64,000 nucleotides of DNA. It comes from Microbacterium flavum (GTDB lineage: Bacteria > Actinomycetota > Actinomycetes > Actinomycetales > Microbacteriaceae). Below are positions 27,194 through 37,016 of the stretch, one piece after another; positions within the stretch are counted from its first letter, which is position 1, and each line of letters opens with the position of its first letter. A program made the translations under genes and the position numbers. Below the pieces are notes generated by a model that made no database searches, was not told the origin of the DNA, and worked only from the letters and a program-made list of their open reading frames with translations. The stretch is taken from positions 1 through 64,000 of the forward strand of contig NZ_JAFLHG010000014.1 of assembly GCF_018717645.1 (NCBI RefSeq), given 5' to 3'.

Positions 27194-29257
27194 TCAGTGC
27201 GCGGCGATCACCGCGACGACGCCCTCGCCGTAGGCCTCGCGCTTCTTGGCTCCGATGCCGGTGATCCCCTCGAGCCCCGCCGTCGTGGTCGGCCGCTGCT
27301 CGGCGAGCGCGCGGAGCGTGGCATCCCCGAACACGATGTACGCGGGCACGCCCTGCTCCTTCGCGACGCCCGCGCGCCAGGTGCGGAGCGCCTCGAACAG
27401 GTCGCGGTCGCCGTCGGCGAGCGTGTCGGATGCCGCGGACTTGCGCACGCGCGCCGCTCCGCCGCCCTTGCCGAGCACGTCGCGCCGGAGCGGGACCTGC
27501 GCCTCGCCGCGGAGGACATCGCCCGCCCGCTCGCCCGGGACCAGCACGCCGTACTCACCCTGCGCGGCGAGGACCCCGCCGGCCAGCAGCTGGCGGATGA
27601 CGCTGCGCCAGTCCTGGTCGCTGAGGTCGGCGCCGAGGCCGTACGTGGACAGGGTGTCGTGCTTCTGCTGTCGGATGCGCTCGGTGGAGGCGCCGCGCAG
27701 GATGTCGATGAGGTGACCGGCACCGAAGGCCTGATTCCGCTCGCGCTGCAGCCGCACGATGGTCGAGAGGAGCTTCTGCGCGGGCACGAGTCCGTCGAAC
27801 GTGTCGGCGGGGGTCAGGCATGTGTCGCAGTTGCCGCACGGGCCGGACTCCTGGCCGAAGTAGGCGAGGAGATTCTGCCGGCGGCACGCGACCGTCTCGC
27901 ACAGCGCGAGCATCGCGTCGAGGTGCTGGCCGAGTCGCTGCTTGTAAGCCCGCTCACCGGGCGACTGGTCGATGAGGCGCCGCTGCTGCACCACGTCGCC
28001 GAGGCCGTAGGCCATCCACGCCACCGCGGGCTCGCCGTCGCGACCCGCACGACCGGTCTCCTGGTAGTACCCCTCGACCGACTTCGGCAGATCGATGTGC
28101 GCGACGAACCGCACGTCGGGCTTGTCGATGCCCATGCCGAACGCGATCGTCGCCACCATCACGACGCCCTCCTCGCGGAGGAAGCGCGACTGGTTGCGGG
28201 CGCGGATTCCGGCATCCAGACCGGCGTGGTACGGCAGCGCATCGATGCCCTGGCCGCGCAGGTACTCGGCGGTCTGCTCGACGGACTTGCGGCTGAGGGC
28301 GTAGACGATGCCCGCGGGGGCCTGGCCATCGACGATGGGCTGGCTGCGGATGAACTGCAGGAGCTGCCGGCGCGGATCGACCTTGGGCTCGATGCGGTAC
28401 TGGATGTTGGGCCGGTCGAAGCTCGCGACGAACTGCGCGGCGCGCTCGAGGTGCAGCCGCTCCGTGATCTCCCGATGCGTCGCGCGCGTCGCCGTCGCGG
28501 TGAGCGCCATCCGCGGGACCCCGGGGAAGCGCTGGCCGAGGTCGCCGAGGGCGAGATAGTCGGGGCGGAAGTCGTGACCCCACTGGCTGACGCAGTGGGC
28601 CTCGTCGATCGCGATGACGCTGAGTCGCCCGCGCTGGAGCAGGGCGGTCGTCGCGGGCGCGCTCAGGCGCTCGGGCGCGACGTAGAGCACGTCCAGGTCG
28701 CCGGCGAGGTAGGCCTGCTCGACCCCGGCGCGCTCGGCGGCCGACTGGGTCGAGTTGAGGTAGGCGGCGTTCACGCCGTTCGCGGTCAAGGCGTCCACCT
28801 GGTCGTGCATGAGCGCGATCAGAGGGCTCACGACGAGTCCCGTGCCCTCGCGGACGAGGGCCGGCACCTGGTAGGTGATCGACTTGCCGCCGCCGGTGGG
28901 CATGAGGACGATCGCGTCGCTTCCCGCCACGACCTGCGCGACGATCGCGGCCTGGTCGCCGCGGAACTCGTCGTAGCCGAACACGTCCTTCAGGACGGCG
29001 CGCGGATCCTCCCCGGAGCGGTTCCGGCCGAGGCGGGGACGCGGGACGGTCGCCGCCGGTCGCGCGGTGCGCTCGGCGGAGGCACCGGCGGCCGGGGCGC
29101 CGCCGGTCGAGCCGCCGGATGCCGTGGCGCGGGCGAGCGCTCCGGCGTAGCCGTCGAACTCGGGCGGAGGCGCGAAGCCCTCCTCGTCCGGCGGCGTCAA
29201 CTCGTCGACATCCCACGGCACGTCCGCGTACGGATCGTCGAAAGTCTGCGAGCTCAC
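27194..29257 (-). CDS. recQ: ATP-dependent DNA helicase RecQ
   Basis: 687 residues. After a disordered 80-residue N-terminus come the RecQ helicase core with GGGKSITYQ (Walker A), DEAH box, SGRAGRDG-type motif VI (here TGRAGRDG), the RecQ zinc site (CRRQNLLAYFGQ, CGNCDTC), a winged helix and a C-terminal HRDC domain (about 610-687). It unwinds DNA 3' to 5' in recombination and repair. The gene is convergent with the GNAT gene and 49 bases separate its start from the dehydrogenase stop on the same strand. Confidence 0.96.
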   Translation of the reverse strand: MSSQTFDDPYADVPWDVDELTPPDEEGFAPPPEFDGYAGALARATASGGSTGGAPAAGASAERTARPAATVPRPRLGRNRSGEDPRAVLKDVFGYDEFRGDQAAIVAQVVAGSDAIVLMPTGGGKSITYQVPALVREGTGLVVSPLIALMHDQVDALTANGVNAAYLNSTQSAAERAGVEQAYLAGDLDVLYVAPERLSAPATTALLQRGRLSVIAIDEAHCVSQWGHDFRPDYLALGDLGQRFPGVPRMALTATATRATHREITERLHLERAAQFVASFDRPNIQYRIEPKVDPRRQLLQFIRSQPIVDGQAPAGIVYALSRKSVEQTAEYLRGQGIDALPYHAGLDAGIRARNQSRFLREEGVVMVATIAFGMGIDKPDVRFVAHIDLPKSVEGYYQETGRAGRDGEPAVAWMAYGLGDVVQQRRLIDQSPGERAYKQRLGQHLDAMLALCETVACRRQNLLAYFGQESGPCGNCDTCLTPADTFDGLVPAQKLLSTIVRLQRERNQAFGAGHLIDILRGASTERIRQQKHDTLSTYGLGADLSDQDWRSVIRQLLAGGVLAAQGEYGVLVPGERAGDVLRGEAQVPLRRDVLGKGGGAARVRKSAASDTLADGDRDLFEALRTWRAGVAKEQGVPAYIVFGDATLRALAEQRPTTTAGLEGITGIGAKKREAYGEGVVAVIAAH

Positions 29258-29306
29258 CAGACCAGGCTAACCGCGGCCGGGGACACCGGCGCGCCCGATC
29301 GGGTCG

Positions 29307-30341
29307 TCAGTCGCGTCCGAGATCGAGCACGGCGATGCCGACCGGGGGCGCGGCATCCGCGGCGACCAGGAGCGCGGCGGCCTCGGCGAACCCGACGCGC
29401 GCACCGACCAACGACTCCGGCGCGAGGGCTCCGGATGCCACGAGGGCGAGCATCCCCGGGTAGTCCGCCGCAGCCATGCCGTGGCTGCCGAGGAGGTCGA
29501 GCTCCCACCCGATCACCCGACCCATCGGCACCGGTGACGTGTCCGTGGGCAGAAGGCCGATCTGGACATGCCGGCCGCGCCGGCGCAGGGAATGCACCGC
29601 CGCGTCGAGAGTGGCCGGGTGACCGACCGCATCCACGCTCACGTGCGCTCCGCCGTCCGTGACCTCGGCGACCTCGCCGGGTGCATCCGGGCCGGCGAGC
29701 ACCGCATGCTCGGCGCCGAGCGAGAGGGCAAGGCGCAGGGCGTCCGGGGAGCGGTCGATCGCGATGGGGCGTGCGCCCAACGCCGCAGCGATCATGATCG
29801 CGCTCAGGCCGACGCCGCCCGCTCCGTACACGGCCACCCACTCCCCCGGCGCGATCCGCGCGCGGGCGGTGAGCGCACGGTACGACGTCGCGAAGCGGCA
29901 GCCCAGGCTCGCCGCGGGGGCGTCGTCGATGCCGTCGGGGACGGCGACGAGATTGAGATCCGCCGCGCGGACGGCGACCCGCTCCGCATGGGAGCCCCAG
30001 TGCGTGAAGCCGGGCTGCGTCTGGTCGGGGCAGACCTGCGCCTGCCCACTGCGGCACCACGTGCATCGCCCGCACCCGTTGACGAACGGCGCGGTGACTC
30101 GGTCGCCCGGCCGCCAGGACACGACGCCGGCGCCGACCTCCTCGACGATGCCGACGAACTCGTGACCCGGGACGTGCGGCAGATGGACGGAATCGTCGTG
30201 GCCGACCCACGCATGCCAGTCGCTGCGGCAGAGTCCGGAGGCCGCCACGCGCACGACGGCGCCCCCGTCGGGGGCGGATGGATCGGCGAGGTCGGCCACC
30301 TCGACGGGGCCGCCGAAGCGCTCGTATCGCAGTGCTCTCAT
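29307..30341 (-). CDS. Zinc-dependent alcohol dehydrogenase (MDR superfamily)
   Basis: 344 residues. Catalytic zinc ligands Cys38, and His60/Glu61 in GHEF, together with structural zinc ligands in GCGRCTWCRSGQAQVC (four cysteines), are all present. The Rossmann motif GAGGVGLSA (near 170) is followed by IDRSPD, whose Asp suggests NAD rather than NADP. Substrate unknown. Downstream on the same strand lies the DUF3516 helicase, 57 bases away, with no evident functional link. Confidence 0.93.
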   Translation of the reverse strand: MRALRYERFGGPVEVADLADPSAPDGGAVVRVAASGLCRSDWHAWVGHDDSVHLPHVPGHEFVGIVEEVGAGVVSWRPGDRVTAPFVNGCGRCTWCRSGQAQVCPDQTQPGFTHWGSHAERVAVRAADLNLVAVPDGIDDAPAASLGCRFATSYRALTARARIAPGEWVAVYGAGGVGLSAIMIAAALGARPIAIDRSPDALRLALSLGAEHAVLAGPDAPGEVAEVTDGGAHVSVDAVGHPATLDAAVHSLRRRGRHVQIGLLPTDTSPVPMGRVIGWELDLLGSHGMAAADYPGMLALVASGALAPESLVGARVGFAEAAALLVAADAAPPVGIAVLDLGRD

Positions 30342-30398
30342 GGGGGTGTCCTCCTCGGGGAGTGGGATCCTGTGGCGCGGGGATTCGGATGAAGGGGA

Positions 30399-32993
30399 CT
30401 AGAGCCGCACGAAGGCGGTCGCCCGGACGACGGCTTCGCCGGCCTCGACGGAAGCCGCGAGATCGACCTCCGCGCGCAGGCGCCAGTCGTGGTCACCCGC
30501 AGGGTCGTCGATCGTCTGCTCGACGAGCCAGATGCCGTCCGGGGCGCGAGACTCGTCGATCGCACACATCCGCGGGGAGCGCGCCGCCGGCCCCGTGAGG
30601 ATCGCGTCGTGCTCGTCGTAGTAGGCGTCCAGCGCCGTCGGCCAGTCGAGGCCCGGATCGAGGGCCACCAGCGCGTCGTCGTCCTGCCGGGCGGCCAGGT
30701 GGACGCGGCGGAAGAGTTCGTTGCGCACCAGGACGGTGAACGCGCGACGGTTCGTCAGGACCGAAGGCGGCGCGGGGGGGACGACGGGAGCGTCGTCCTC
30801 GGGGAGGTGCGTGGCGCCGTCGACGAGGGCGGACCATTCGTCGACGAGGCTCGAGTCGACCTGGCGGACGAGCTCCCCCAGCCACTCGATGAGGTCCATC
30901 AGCTCGTCGGTGCGCGCCTCGGCCGGGACGGTCTGACGGATCGCGCGGTACGCATCCGACAGGTACCGCAGGACGAGCCCCTCGCTGCGCTGCAGCTTGT
31001 AGAACGAGACGTACTCGGCGAAGGACATCGCCCGCTCGAACATGTCGCGGACGACCGACTTCGGACTCAGCTCGAAGTCGCGCACCCACGGCTGGCTCGA
31101 GGCGAACACCTCGTAGGACTGGGCCAGCAGCTCGGCGAGGGGCTTCGGGTAGGTGATGCCCTCGAGGAGCGCCATCCGCTCGTCGTACTCGATGCCGTCC
31201 CGCTTCATGGCCGCGACGGCCTCACCCCGCGCGGCGAACTCCTGCTGCGACAGGATCGCCCGCGGGTCGTCCAGCGTCGCCTCGATGATGCTCACGACGT
31301 CGAGGGCGTAGTGGCCCGTGCCGACGCCGACCGCCGCCGCGCCGGTCTCCCCCTCCCCCGCGCCGGTCTCCGTCGGCGCGAGCAGACCGATCGCGGCCAG
31401 CGCGAACGGCGACAGCGGCTGATTGAGGGCGAAGTTCGGCTGGAGGTCGACCGTGAGGCGGATCACCGGCGCGGCGTCGGACCCACCCGGCCCGCCGGCC
31501 GCGCCAGGCGCGGCGGCGCGGTCGATCTCGACGATCCCGGCGTCGACGAGGGTTCGGAAGATCGCGATCGCGCGGCGCGCCAGGGCGTACCGCCGGGCGC
31601 GCGGCTCCTGGTTGTCGAACACCAGCGAACGGACGTTCCCGAACACGTCGCCGCCGCGGCCGATGACGTTGATCATCATGGCGGCGGTTAGCTTCATCTG
31701 CGGAACGAGGGGTTCGGGCGGCGCGGCGATGAGCCGCTCGTACGAGCCTTCGCCCCAGTTGACGACGCCCGTCGGCGCCTTCTTGCGCACGATCTTCTTG
31801 CGCTTCGCGGCGTCGTCCCCGGCCTTGGCGAGGGCGACGGCGTTCTCGATCTCCCACTCGGGAGCCATCACGACGACGTTGCCGTACGGGTCGTATCCGG
31901 CACGGCCGGCGCGGCCCGCGACCTGATGGAACTCCCGCGCCGAAAGCTGGCGCATCTTCGTGCCGTCGAACTTGGACAGCGCCGTGATGACGACGGTCCG
32001 GATCGGCACGTTGATCCCGACGCCGAGCGTGTCGGTGCCGCAGATCACCTTGAGCAGGCCGCGCTGGGCGAGGGTCTCGACGAGACGGCGGTAACGCGGC
32101 AGCATCCCCGCGTGGTGCACTCCGATCCCGGCGCGGACGAGGCGGGAGAGGGTCTTGCCGAAGCCGGTCGTGAACCGGAACGCGCCGATGGCCTCCGCGA
32201 TCTCATCGCGCTGCGCGCGCGTCGTGAGCGCGGCGGATGCCAGGGCCTGCGCCCGTTCGAGCGCGGCGGCCTGGGCGAAGTGGACGATGTAGACCGGCAC
32301 CTCGCGCTCGTCGACGAGCATCGTCAGCACCTCGTGGACCGGCCTCCGCTCGTAGGAGAAGTGGAGCGGAACAGGGCGCTCCACGCCCGTGACGAGCGCG
32401 ACGGGGCGGCCCGTGCGACGGGCCAGATCGTCGGCGATCGGGGTGACGTCGCCGAGAGTCGCCGACATCAGGAGGAACTGGGCGCGCGGGAGGAGCAGCA
32501 GCGGCACCTGCCACGCCCACCCGCGGTCGGGGTCGCCGTAGTAGTGGAACTCGTCCATCACGACCTGGTCGACGGCCGCATCCGCCCCCTGCCGGAGGGC
32601 GACGTTCGCGAGGATCTCCGCGGTGCAGCAGACGATCGGGGCATCCGGGTTCACCGACGAGTCTCCGGTGACCATCCCGACGTTCTCGGCCCCGAAGATC
32701 TCCACGAGGGCGAAGAACTTCTCACTCACGAGGGCCTTGATCGGCGCCGTGTAATAGGAGCGCCCGCCGGCGGCGAGGCACGCGGCGTGGGCGGCGATCG
32801 CGACGAGCGATTTGCCGGTCCCTGTCGGGGTGGACAAGATGACGTTCGCCCCCGAGACGAGTTCCATGACGGCTTCGTCCTGCGCCGGGTAGAGCTCGAG
32901 TCCCCGACCGGCCGCCCAGCGGAGGAAGCCGTCGTAGGCGGCATCCGCCGTCGCTCCGCGCGGCACGGCGTCGATCAGCGCGGAGGAGGTCAT
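30399..32993 (-). CDS. DEAD/DEAH-box helicase with DUF3516 domain (Ski2/Mtr4-like)
   Basis: 864 residues. Superfamily-2 motifs: TPTGTGKS (55-62), DEFH box, SATL, HHAGMLPRYR, and QVAGRAGRAG (motif VI). The C-terminal half (about 420-864) is the actinobacterial DUF3516 region. The Ski2-like core suggests an RNA helicase involved in RNA turnover, as inferred for mycobacterial HelY relatives. The start is placed at the ATG at 32991-32993, after a GGGGG run; the frame's Met at 33020 would overlap the upstream GH3 stop region and has no ribosome site. Confidence 0.92.
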   Translation of the reverse strand: MTSSALIDAVPRGATADAAYDGFLRWAAGRGLELYPAQDEAVMELVSGANVILSTPTGTGKSLVAIAAHAACLAAGGRSYYTAPIKALVSEKFFALVEIFGAENVGMVTGDSSVNPDAPIVCCTAEILANVALRQGADAAVDQVVMDEFHYYGDPDRGWAWQVPLLLLPRAQFLLMSATLGDVTPIADDLARRTGRPVALVTGVERPVPLHFSYERRPVHEVLTMLVDEREVPVYIVHFAQAAALERAQALASAALTTRAQRDEIAEAIGAFRFTTGFGKTLSRLVRAGIGVHHAGMLPRYRRLVETLAQRGLLKVICGTDTLGVGINVPIRTVVITALSKFDGTKMRQLSAREFHQVAGRAGRAGYDPYGNVVVMAPEWEIENAVALAKAGDDAAKRKKIVRKKAPTGVVNWGEGSYERLIAAPPEPLVPQMKLTAAMMINVIGRGGDVFGNVRSLVFDNQEPRARRYALARRAIAIFRTLVDAGIVEIDRAAAPGAAGGPGGSDAAPVIRLTVDLQPNFALNQPLSPFALAAIGLLAPTETGAGEGETGAAAVGVGTGHYALDVVSIIEATLDDPRAILSQQEFAARGEAVAAMKRDGIEYDERMALLEGITYPKPLAELLAQSYEVFASSQPWVRDFELSPKSVVRDMFERAMSFAEYVSFYKLQRSEGLVLRYLSDAYRAIRQTVPAEARTDELMDLIEWLGELVRQVDSSLVDEWSALVDGATHLPEDDAPVVPPAPPSVLTNRRAFTVLVRNELFRRVHLAARQDDDALVALDPGLDWPTALDAYYDEHDAILTGPAARSPRMCAIDESRAPDGIWLVEQTIDDPAGDHDWRLRAEVDLAASVEAGEAVVRATAFVRL

Positions 32994-33032
32994 CCCCCGA
33001 GTCTGCCAGGGCCGGCGCACGCGGGGGCGCGG

Positions 33033-34286
33033 TCAGGGGCGCGCGGTCTTCGCCGCGACGACGCGGCCGGCGGCGGCATCCACGAGACTCGCGAAGGCGG
33101 GATCGGACTGCGCCCTGGCGAGCACGGCGTCGTACATCTCGGGGTAGACGGAGGGGTCGGCCGAGGCGAGCACGACGTCGACCCCGGCGGAGATCGCCAG
33201 GATCGCCCGGTCCGCCGGAGTCCATGCCTGCGCGGCGACGGCGGCGGAGAGGTCGTCGGAGAGGATGACGCCGTCGAAGCCGACGGTCCTCCGGACGAGC
33301 CCGACGACCGCCGGCGAGAAGACGGCCGGGGCCGACGGATCGATGTTCTGGTAGATCGCGGTGGAGACCATCACGGCCGACGGGCCGGCGGCGGTGAGCG
33401 GGCGATACACCCCGACATCCGGGCCGTCCGGGGTCACGGTCGTATCCACGACATCCGCCGTCGTGTCCGTGTTGGCGGTGACGTGTCCGAGCCCCGGGAA
33501 GTGCTTGAACACCGGCAGGATGCCCGAGGCGCGCATGCCGTCGGCGAACGCCCCCGCCTTCGCGGCGACCGTGGCGGCGTCGTAGCCGTATTGGCGCCCG
33601 AGCCCGCCGATCGGCGGGTTGTCGAAACGGGTGTCCGCGCTCGTGACGATGTCGGCGACGGGCGCGAGGTTCATGTCGACGCCCGCTGCCGACAGCTCGG
33701 CGCCCCACTGCGTCGCGGCCGCGCGCAGCTGGGCGGCCGGGAGGTCCGCTTGCCGGATGCCGTACGGGATGTCGCTGAATCCGGGCCCCCGGAGCACCTG
33801 CACCTCGCCGCCCTCCTGGTCGGTCGCGACCCAGAGCCGGACGCCGCCCGTCGGAGCGGAGCCGTCCGGCGCACCTCCGACCGGGCCGGGGACGAGGGCG
33901 GTGAACTGGCCGACGACGGATGCGACGCCCGCCGCCCCCGCCTCCGTGCGGCCGTGCAGGAAGATGCTGCCCGCGTGGCGGTCGGTGATCGCGTCGAGCG
34001 TTCCCGGCGTCGCCGCCGTCACGTCGGTGCCGACCATGAACAGCTGCCCGACCCGCTGCTCGAGGCTGAGCGCCGCCGCCGGATCGGGCGTCGGGGTCGG
34101 GGTCGGGGATGCCGTCGGGGTCGGGGATGCCGTCGGGGTCGTCGACCCGGTCGGAGCCGGCGCCGGCGCGGCGCATGCCGCGAGCACGGCCGTGATGGCG
34201 AGCGCAGCGGCGAGAGCGACCGTGCGGGGGCCGGGCTGGAGAGCGCGCCGCGGGCCGCCGTGGTCGGTGCGGCGGGTGCGGTGCAT
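33033..34286 (-). CDS. Glycoside hydrolase family 3 lipoprotein (beta-N-acetylhexosaminidase, NagZ-like)
   Basis: 417 residues. A lipoprotein signal peptide ends in LAAC with lipid-modified Cys38, followed by a Pro/Thr spacer (TPTASPTPT repeats, 46-68), then a single GH3 (alpha/beta)8 domain. Motifs: ATDQEGG, KHFPGLGH and ILSDDLSA, with the nucleophile Asp at 344 or 345. Secreted NagZ-type enzymes trim GlcNAc from peptidoglycan fragments for recycling. The start at 34284-34286 is favoured because GAGGAGG lies 9 bases before it; the ATG at 34295 directly abuts that site. Confidence 0.9.
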   Translation of the reverse strand: MHRTRRTDHGGPRRALQPGPRTVALAAALAITAVLAACAAPAPAPTGSTTPTASPTPTASPTPTPTPDPAAALSLEQRVGQLFMVGTDVTAATPGTLDAITDRHAGSIFLHGRTEAGAAGVASVVGQFTALVPGPVGGAPDGSAPTGGVRLWVATDQEGGEVQVLRGPGFSDIPYGIRQADLPAAQLRAAATQWGAELSAAGVDMNLAPVADIVTSADTRFDNPPIGGLGRQYGYDAATVAAKAGAFADGMRASGILPVFKHFPGLGHVTANTDTTADVVDTTVTPDGPDVGVYRPLTAAGPSAVMVSTAIYQNIDPSAPAVFSPAVVGLVRRTVGFDGVILSDDLSAAVAAQAWTPADRAILAISAGVDVVLASADPSVYPEMYDAVLARAQSDPAFASLVDAAAGRVVAAKTARP

Positions 34287-34308
34287 GGCAGCCATCCTCC
34301 TCGGCCGT

Positions 34309-34340
34309 CCCCGCGCGCAGAAGGCCCTTGCGCGCGCGGG
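34309..34340. terminator. GC-rich hairpin downstream of the symporter gene
   Basis: ccccgcgcgca and tgcgcgcgcggg flank a 9-base loop (gcgcgca/tgcgcgc pair perfectly, with a small bulge beyond). It lies between the end of the CstA-to-symporter transcription unit and the GH3 gene, both on the minus strand. No U-tract follows, so this is a tentative factor-independent terminator. Confidence 0.35.
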
Positions 34341-34399
34341 CGCGGAGGCGCCGTCATCCGCTCGCCGGACCCACGCGCCCGCTCCGATGTCCAGGCGGC

Positions 34400-35854
34400 T
34401 CAGGCCTCCGGGGCGTGCAGCCGGGCGAGGAAGCGCTCCGCGCGGAGCGGTGCGCCGCGCCGGTCGCCGAGCGAGACGACCACGGTGACGGTCGTCGCAA
34501 GCGGGATCGTCCACGCGGCGGGCTGCTCGAGAAGCGGGGCGGCGACGCCGACTCCGCCGACCGCGGCGTGGACGAGCAGGGACAGCGCGCACGCGAGTCC
34601 GCCCGCGATCATGCCGGCGATCGCCCCGCGGGCGGTGAGGCGGGTCCACCACACGCCGAGCAGGATGACCGGGGACAGGCTCGACGCCGCGAAGACGAAG
34701 ACGAGCCCGACGCTGGCGACGAGTCCCGCCGGCACCGTCAGCAGGGCGACGGCGAGGGGGACGAGGGCGCAGAGCACCGCCGAGAGCCGGAAGGAGCGCA
34801 CCGAGCCGCGGAACACGTCCTGGCTCACGACGCCGGCCAGCGAGACCACGAGCCCCGCCGAGGTCGCGAGGAAGGCCGCGAAGGCGCCGGCGACGATGAG
34901 CGCCGTCAGGAGCTGGCCGACGGGCCCCGGGAACACGCGCGAGGGGAGGACGAGGACGACCGTGTCGGCGACGCCGGGGACGGCGAGATCGGGGGCGACG
35001 ATCCGGGACAGGATGCCCATGGCGCTGGAGACCGCGTAGAACGCGCTCACCATGACGATGACGATGACCGTCGTCGTGCGGGCGGAGACGCCGTCCGGGC
35101 TCGTGTAGAACCGGACGAGCACGTGGGGCAGCCCCATCGTGCCGAGAAGGAGCGCGAGCAGCAGCGACCCCGTCGCGTAGGCGTCGATCCCCCCGGGTCC
35201 GGCGGACGGGGGGAAGACCAGCTGCGGGTCGACGGTCTCGGGCGCTCCGCCGAGGGCGAAGGCCACGAAGACGACCGGCACGAGCAGGGCCGTCAGCTTC
35301 AGCCAGTAGTGGAAGCCCTGCACGAACGTGATCGCGCGCATCCCGCCGGCCGCGACGAGCGCGGCCACCAGCACGGCGACGACGATCGCCCCGACCCAGG
35401 TCGGCAGCCCCGCCACGACCTCCAGGGTGATCCCCGCGCCATGCAGCTGGGGCACGATGTAGAGCCATCCGATGATCAGCACGGCGGCGCTCGTGACCCG
35501 CCGGGCGGAGCGGGACTCGAGCCGCGCCTCCACGAAGTCGGGGATCGTGTACGCGCCGCTCCGGCGCAGGGGGGCTGCGACGAACGCGAGCACGAGGAGG
35601 TATCCCGCGGCATAGCCGATCGGGAACCAGAACCCCCGAGCCCCGTCGAGGAGCACCAGCCCGGAGAGGCCGAGGAACGTGCCCGCGGACAGGTACTCGC
35701 CGCTGATCGCCGACGCGTTCCACACCGGCCGGACGGTGCGGGATGCCACGAAGAAGTCGCTCGTCGTCCGCGAGAAGCGCAGCCCGTAGACCCCGATCAG
35801 CACGGTCGCGAGGATCACGCCGGCCACCGCGACGAGGTCCAGGGCGGCGTTCAC
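34400..35854 (-). CDS. Sodium/solute symporter (SSS family), probable monocarboxylate transporter
   Basis: 484 residues with about 13 hydrophobic helices and SSS landmarks (SRTVRPVWNASAISGEYLSA near the N-terminus; GTMGLPHVLVRFYT in the middle, characteristic of the ActP/MctC branch). The preceding DUF485 gene is the usual partner of acetate/pyruvate symporters. The GTG start at 35852-35854 overlaps the DUF485 stop (GTGA); the ATG at 35983 lies inside DUF485. Together with CstA it suggests uptake of pyruvate, acetate or related acids; the substrate is inferred from context. Confidence 0.88.
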   Translation of the reverse strand: MNAALDLVAVAGVILATVLIGVYGLRFSRTTSDFFVASRTVRPVWNASAISGEYLSAGTFLGLSGLVLLDGARGFWFPIGYAAGYLLVLAFVAAPLRRSGAYTIPDFVEARLESRSARRVTSAAVLIIGWLYIVPQLHGAGITLEVVAGLPTWVGAIVVAVLVAALVAAGGMRAITFVQGFHYWLKLTALLVPVVFVAFALGGAPETVDPQLVFPPSAGPGGIDAYATGSLLLALLLGTMGLPHVLVRFYTSPDGVSARTTTVIVIVMVSAFYAVSSAMGILSRIVAPDLAVPGVADTVVLVLPSRVFPGPVGQLLTALIVAGAFAAFLATSAGLVVSLAGVVSQDVFRGSVRSFRLSAVLCALVPLAVALLTVPAGLVASVGLVFVFAASSLSPVILLGVWWTRLTARGAIAGMIAGGLACALSLLVHAAVGGVGVAAPLLEQPAAWTIPLATTVTVVVSLGDRRGAPLRAERFLARLHAPEA

Positions 35855-36255
35855 TCCCGCTCCCGGAGGGCCCGGTAGCGCCGCTCGTTGCGTGCCGCGC
35901 CCCGCGTGTAGAGCACGCCGAACACGATGATCACGGGGTAGAACGCGAACGCGTGCAGCAGCCATGAGAGGGGCACGCCCCACAGCGTCAGGCGATCGAG
36001 GTCGGGGATGAGCGCGATCGCGGCCGTCAGCGCCACGACGACCACGACGAATCCGGCCACCGTCCCGAGCGCCAGTCGCAGCTGGCTCCGGCGGAGGGCG
36101 CGGTCGTAGACGGCCTCCGCCTCGTCGACGGATGCCCCGGGCAGGGCGATCCCGCGGGTGGCCGCGGGCCGCGGCGCGGGGCGCGGCCGCGATGTCGGGC
36201 GCTGTGAGGACCGCTCATCCGCGGTCACCCGCACCCGCCGGGGCGTCTCGGTCAC
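35851..36255 (-). CDS. DUF485 small membrane protein, symporter partner
   Basis: 134 residues. The N-terminal 50 residues are Arg/Pro-rich and polar. Two hydrophobic helices follow (about 68-90 and 100-122), ending in an Arg-rich tail. DUF485 proteins (YjcH, MctB) accompany acetate/pyruvate SSS symporters. The GTG start at 36253-36255 overlaps the response-regulator stop by GTGA, and its own stop overlaps the symporter start, placing regulator, helper and transporter under coupled translation. Confidence 0.87.
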   Translation of the reverse strand: MTETPRRVRVTADERSSQRPTSRPRPAPRPAATRGIALPGASVDEAEAVYDRALRRSQLRLALGTVAGFVVVVVALTAAIALIPDLDRLTLWGVPLSWLLHAFAFYPVIIVFGVLYTRGAARNERRYRALRERE

Positions 36256-37016
36256 GCCTCCGCCTCCCCCGCCCGGCGGAGCGCCTCGCGCACCGCCGGG
36301 AGCATCCGCCGGCTCACCGGGATCGATACCGGCAGAGGGGTCGACGCGGGCAGGCCGCCCGCGTCGAGCTGCACGACCGGTTCGGCGCCCGCGAGCCGTG
36401 CCTCGATGACAGCGGACGCGTCGACGAGGTAGGACCGGTGCACGCGGACGAACCCGCGGGCCCGCCACCGCTCCTCGAGCTCGGAGATCGGGGTGCGCAC
36501 GAGATGCGAGCCCCCGTCCTCGGTGTGCAGCCGCGAATAGTCGCCCTGTGCGTGCACCCAGCGCACGTCGCGGCGGCGGACGAACCGCGTCTGCTGTCCG
36601 ACCGTGACGGGCAGCACCTCGTCCTCGCCGTCGCCGCTCCGCTCGGGCGCGGCATCCGCCCGCTCCATCGCCCGGTCGACGGCCCGCCGCAGTCGATCGG
36701 CACGCACCGGCTTGAGCAGGTAGTCGACGGCGCGGACGTCGAAGGCATCCACGGCCCGCGCGTCATCGGCCGTGACGAAGACCACCGCGGGCGGATGCGC
36801 GAGGCGCTGCAGCGCGGCGGCGAGGGCGATGCCGTCGAGGCCGGGCATGTGGATGTCGAGGAACGCGACGGCGACCGCGCGCTGGCTCAGGGTGCGCAGC
36901 GCCTCGGCCCCGGAGGCCGCCGTGGTCACGGCGCCGATCCGCGGATCGGCGCCGAGCAGGTGCGCCAGCTCGGCCCGGGCCGGCGCTTCGTCGTCGGCGA
37001 CGAGGACGTCGATCAT
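36252..37016 (-). CDS. LytTR-family response regulator
   Basis: 254 residues. The receiver domain (1-120) has acidic DDE residues at 8-10, phosphoacceptor Asp54 in FLDIHMPG, and the YLLKP lysine near 107. The LytTR DNA-binding domain (about 140-250) contains the HRSYLVD core. LytTR regulators bind direct repeats spaced by about two helical turns; such a repeat lies upstream of cstA at 40901-40937. The ATG overlaps the sensor-kinase stop by 4 bases. Closest functional analogues are BtsR and YpdB of E. coli, which switch on pyruvate transporters. Confidence 0.93.
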   Translation of the reverse strand: MIDVLVADDEAPARAELAHLLGADPRIGAVTTAASGAEALRTLSQRAVAVAFLDIHMPGLDGIALAAALQRLAHPPAVVFVTADDARAVDAFDVRAVDYLLKPVRADRLRRAVDRAMERADAAPERSGDGEDEVLPVTVGQQTRFVRRRDVRWVHAQGDYSRLHTEDGGSHLVRTPISELEERWRARGFVRVHRSYLVDASAVIEARLAGAEPVVQLDAGGLPASTPLPVSIPVSRRMLPAVREALRRAGEAEA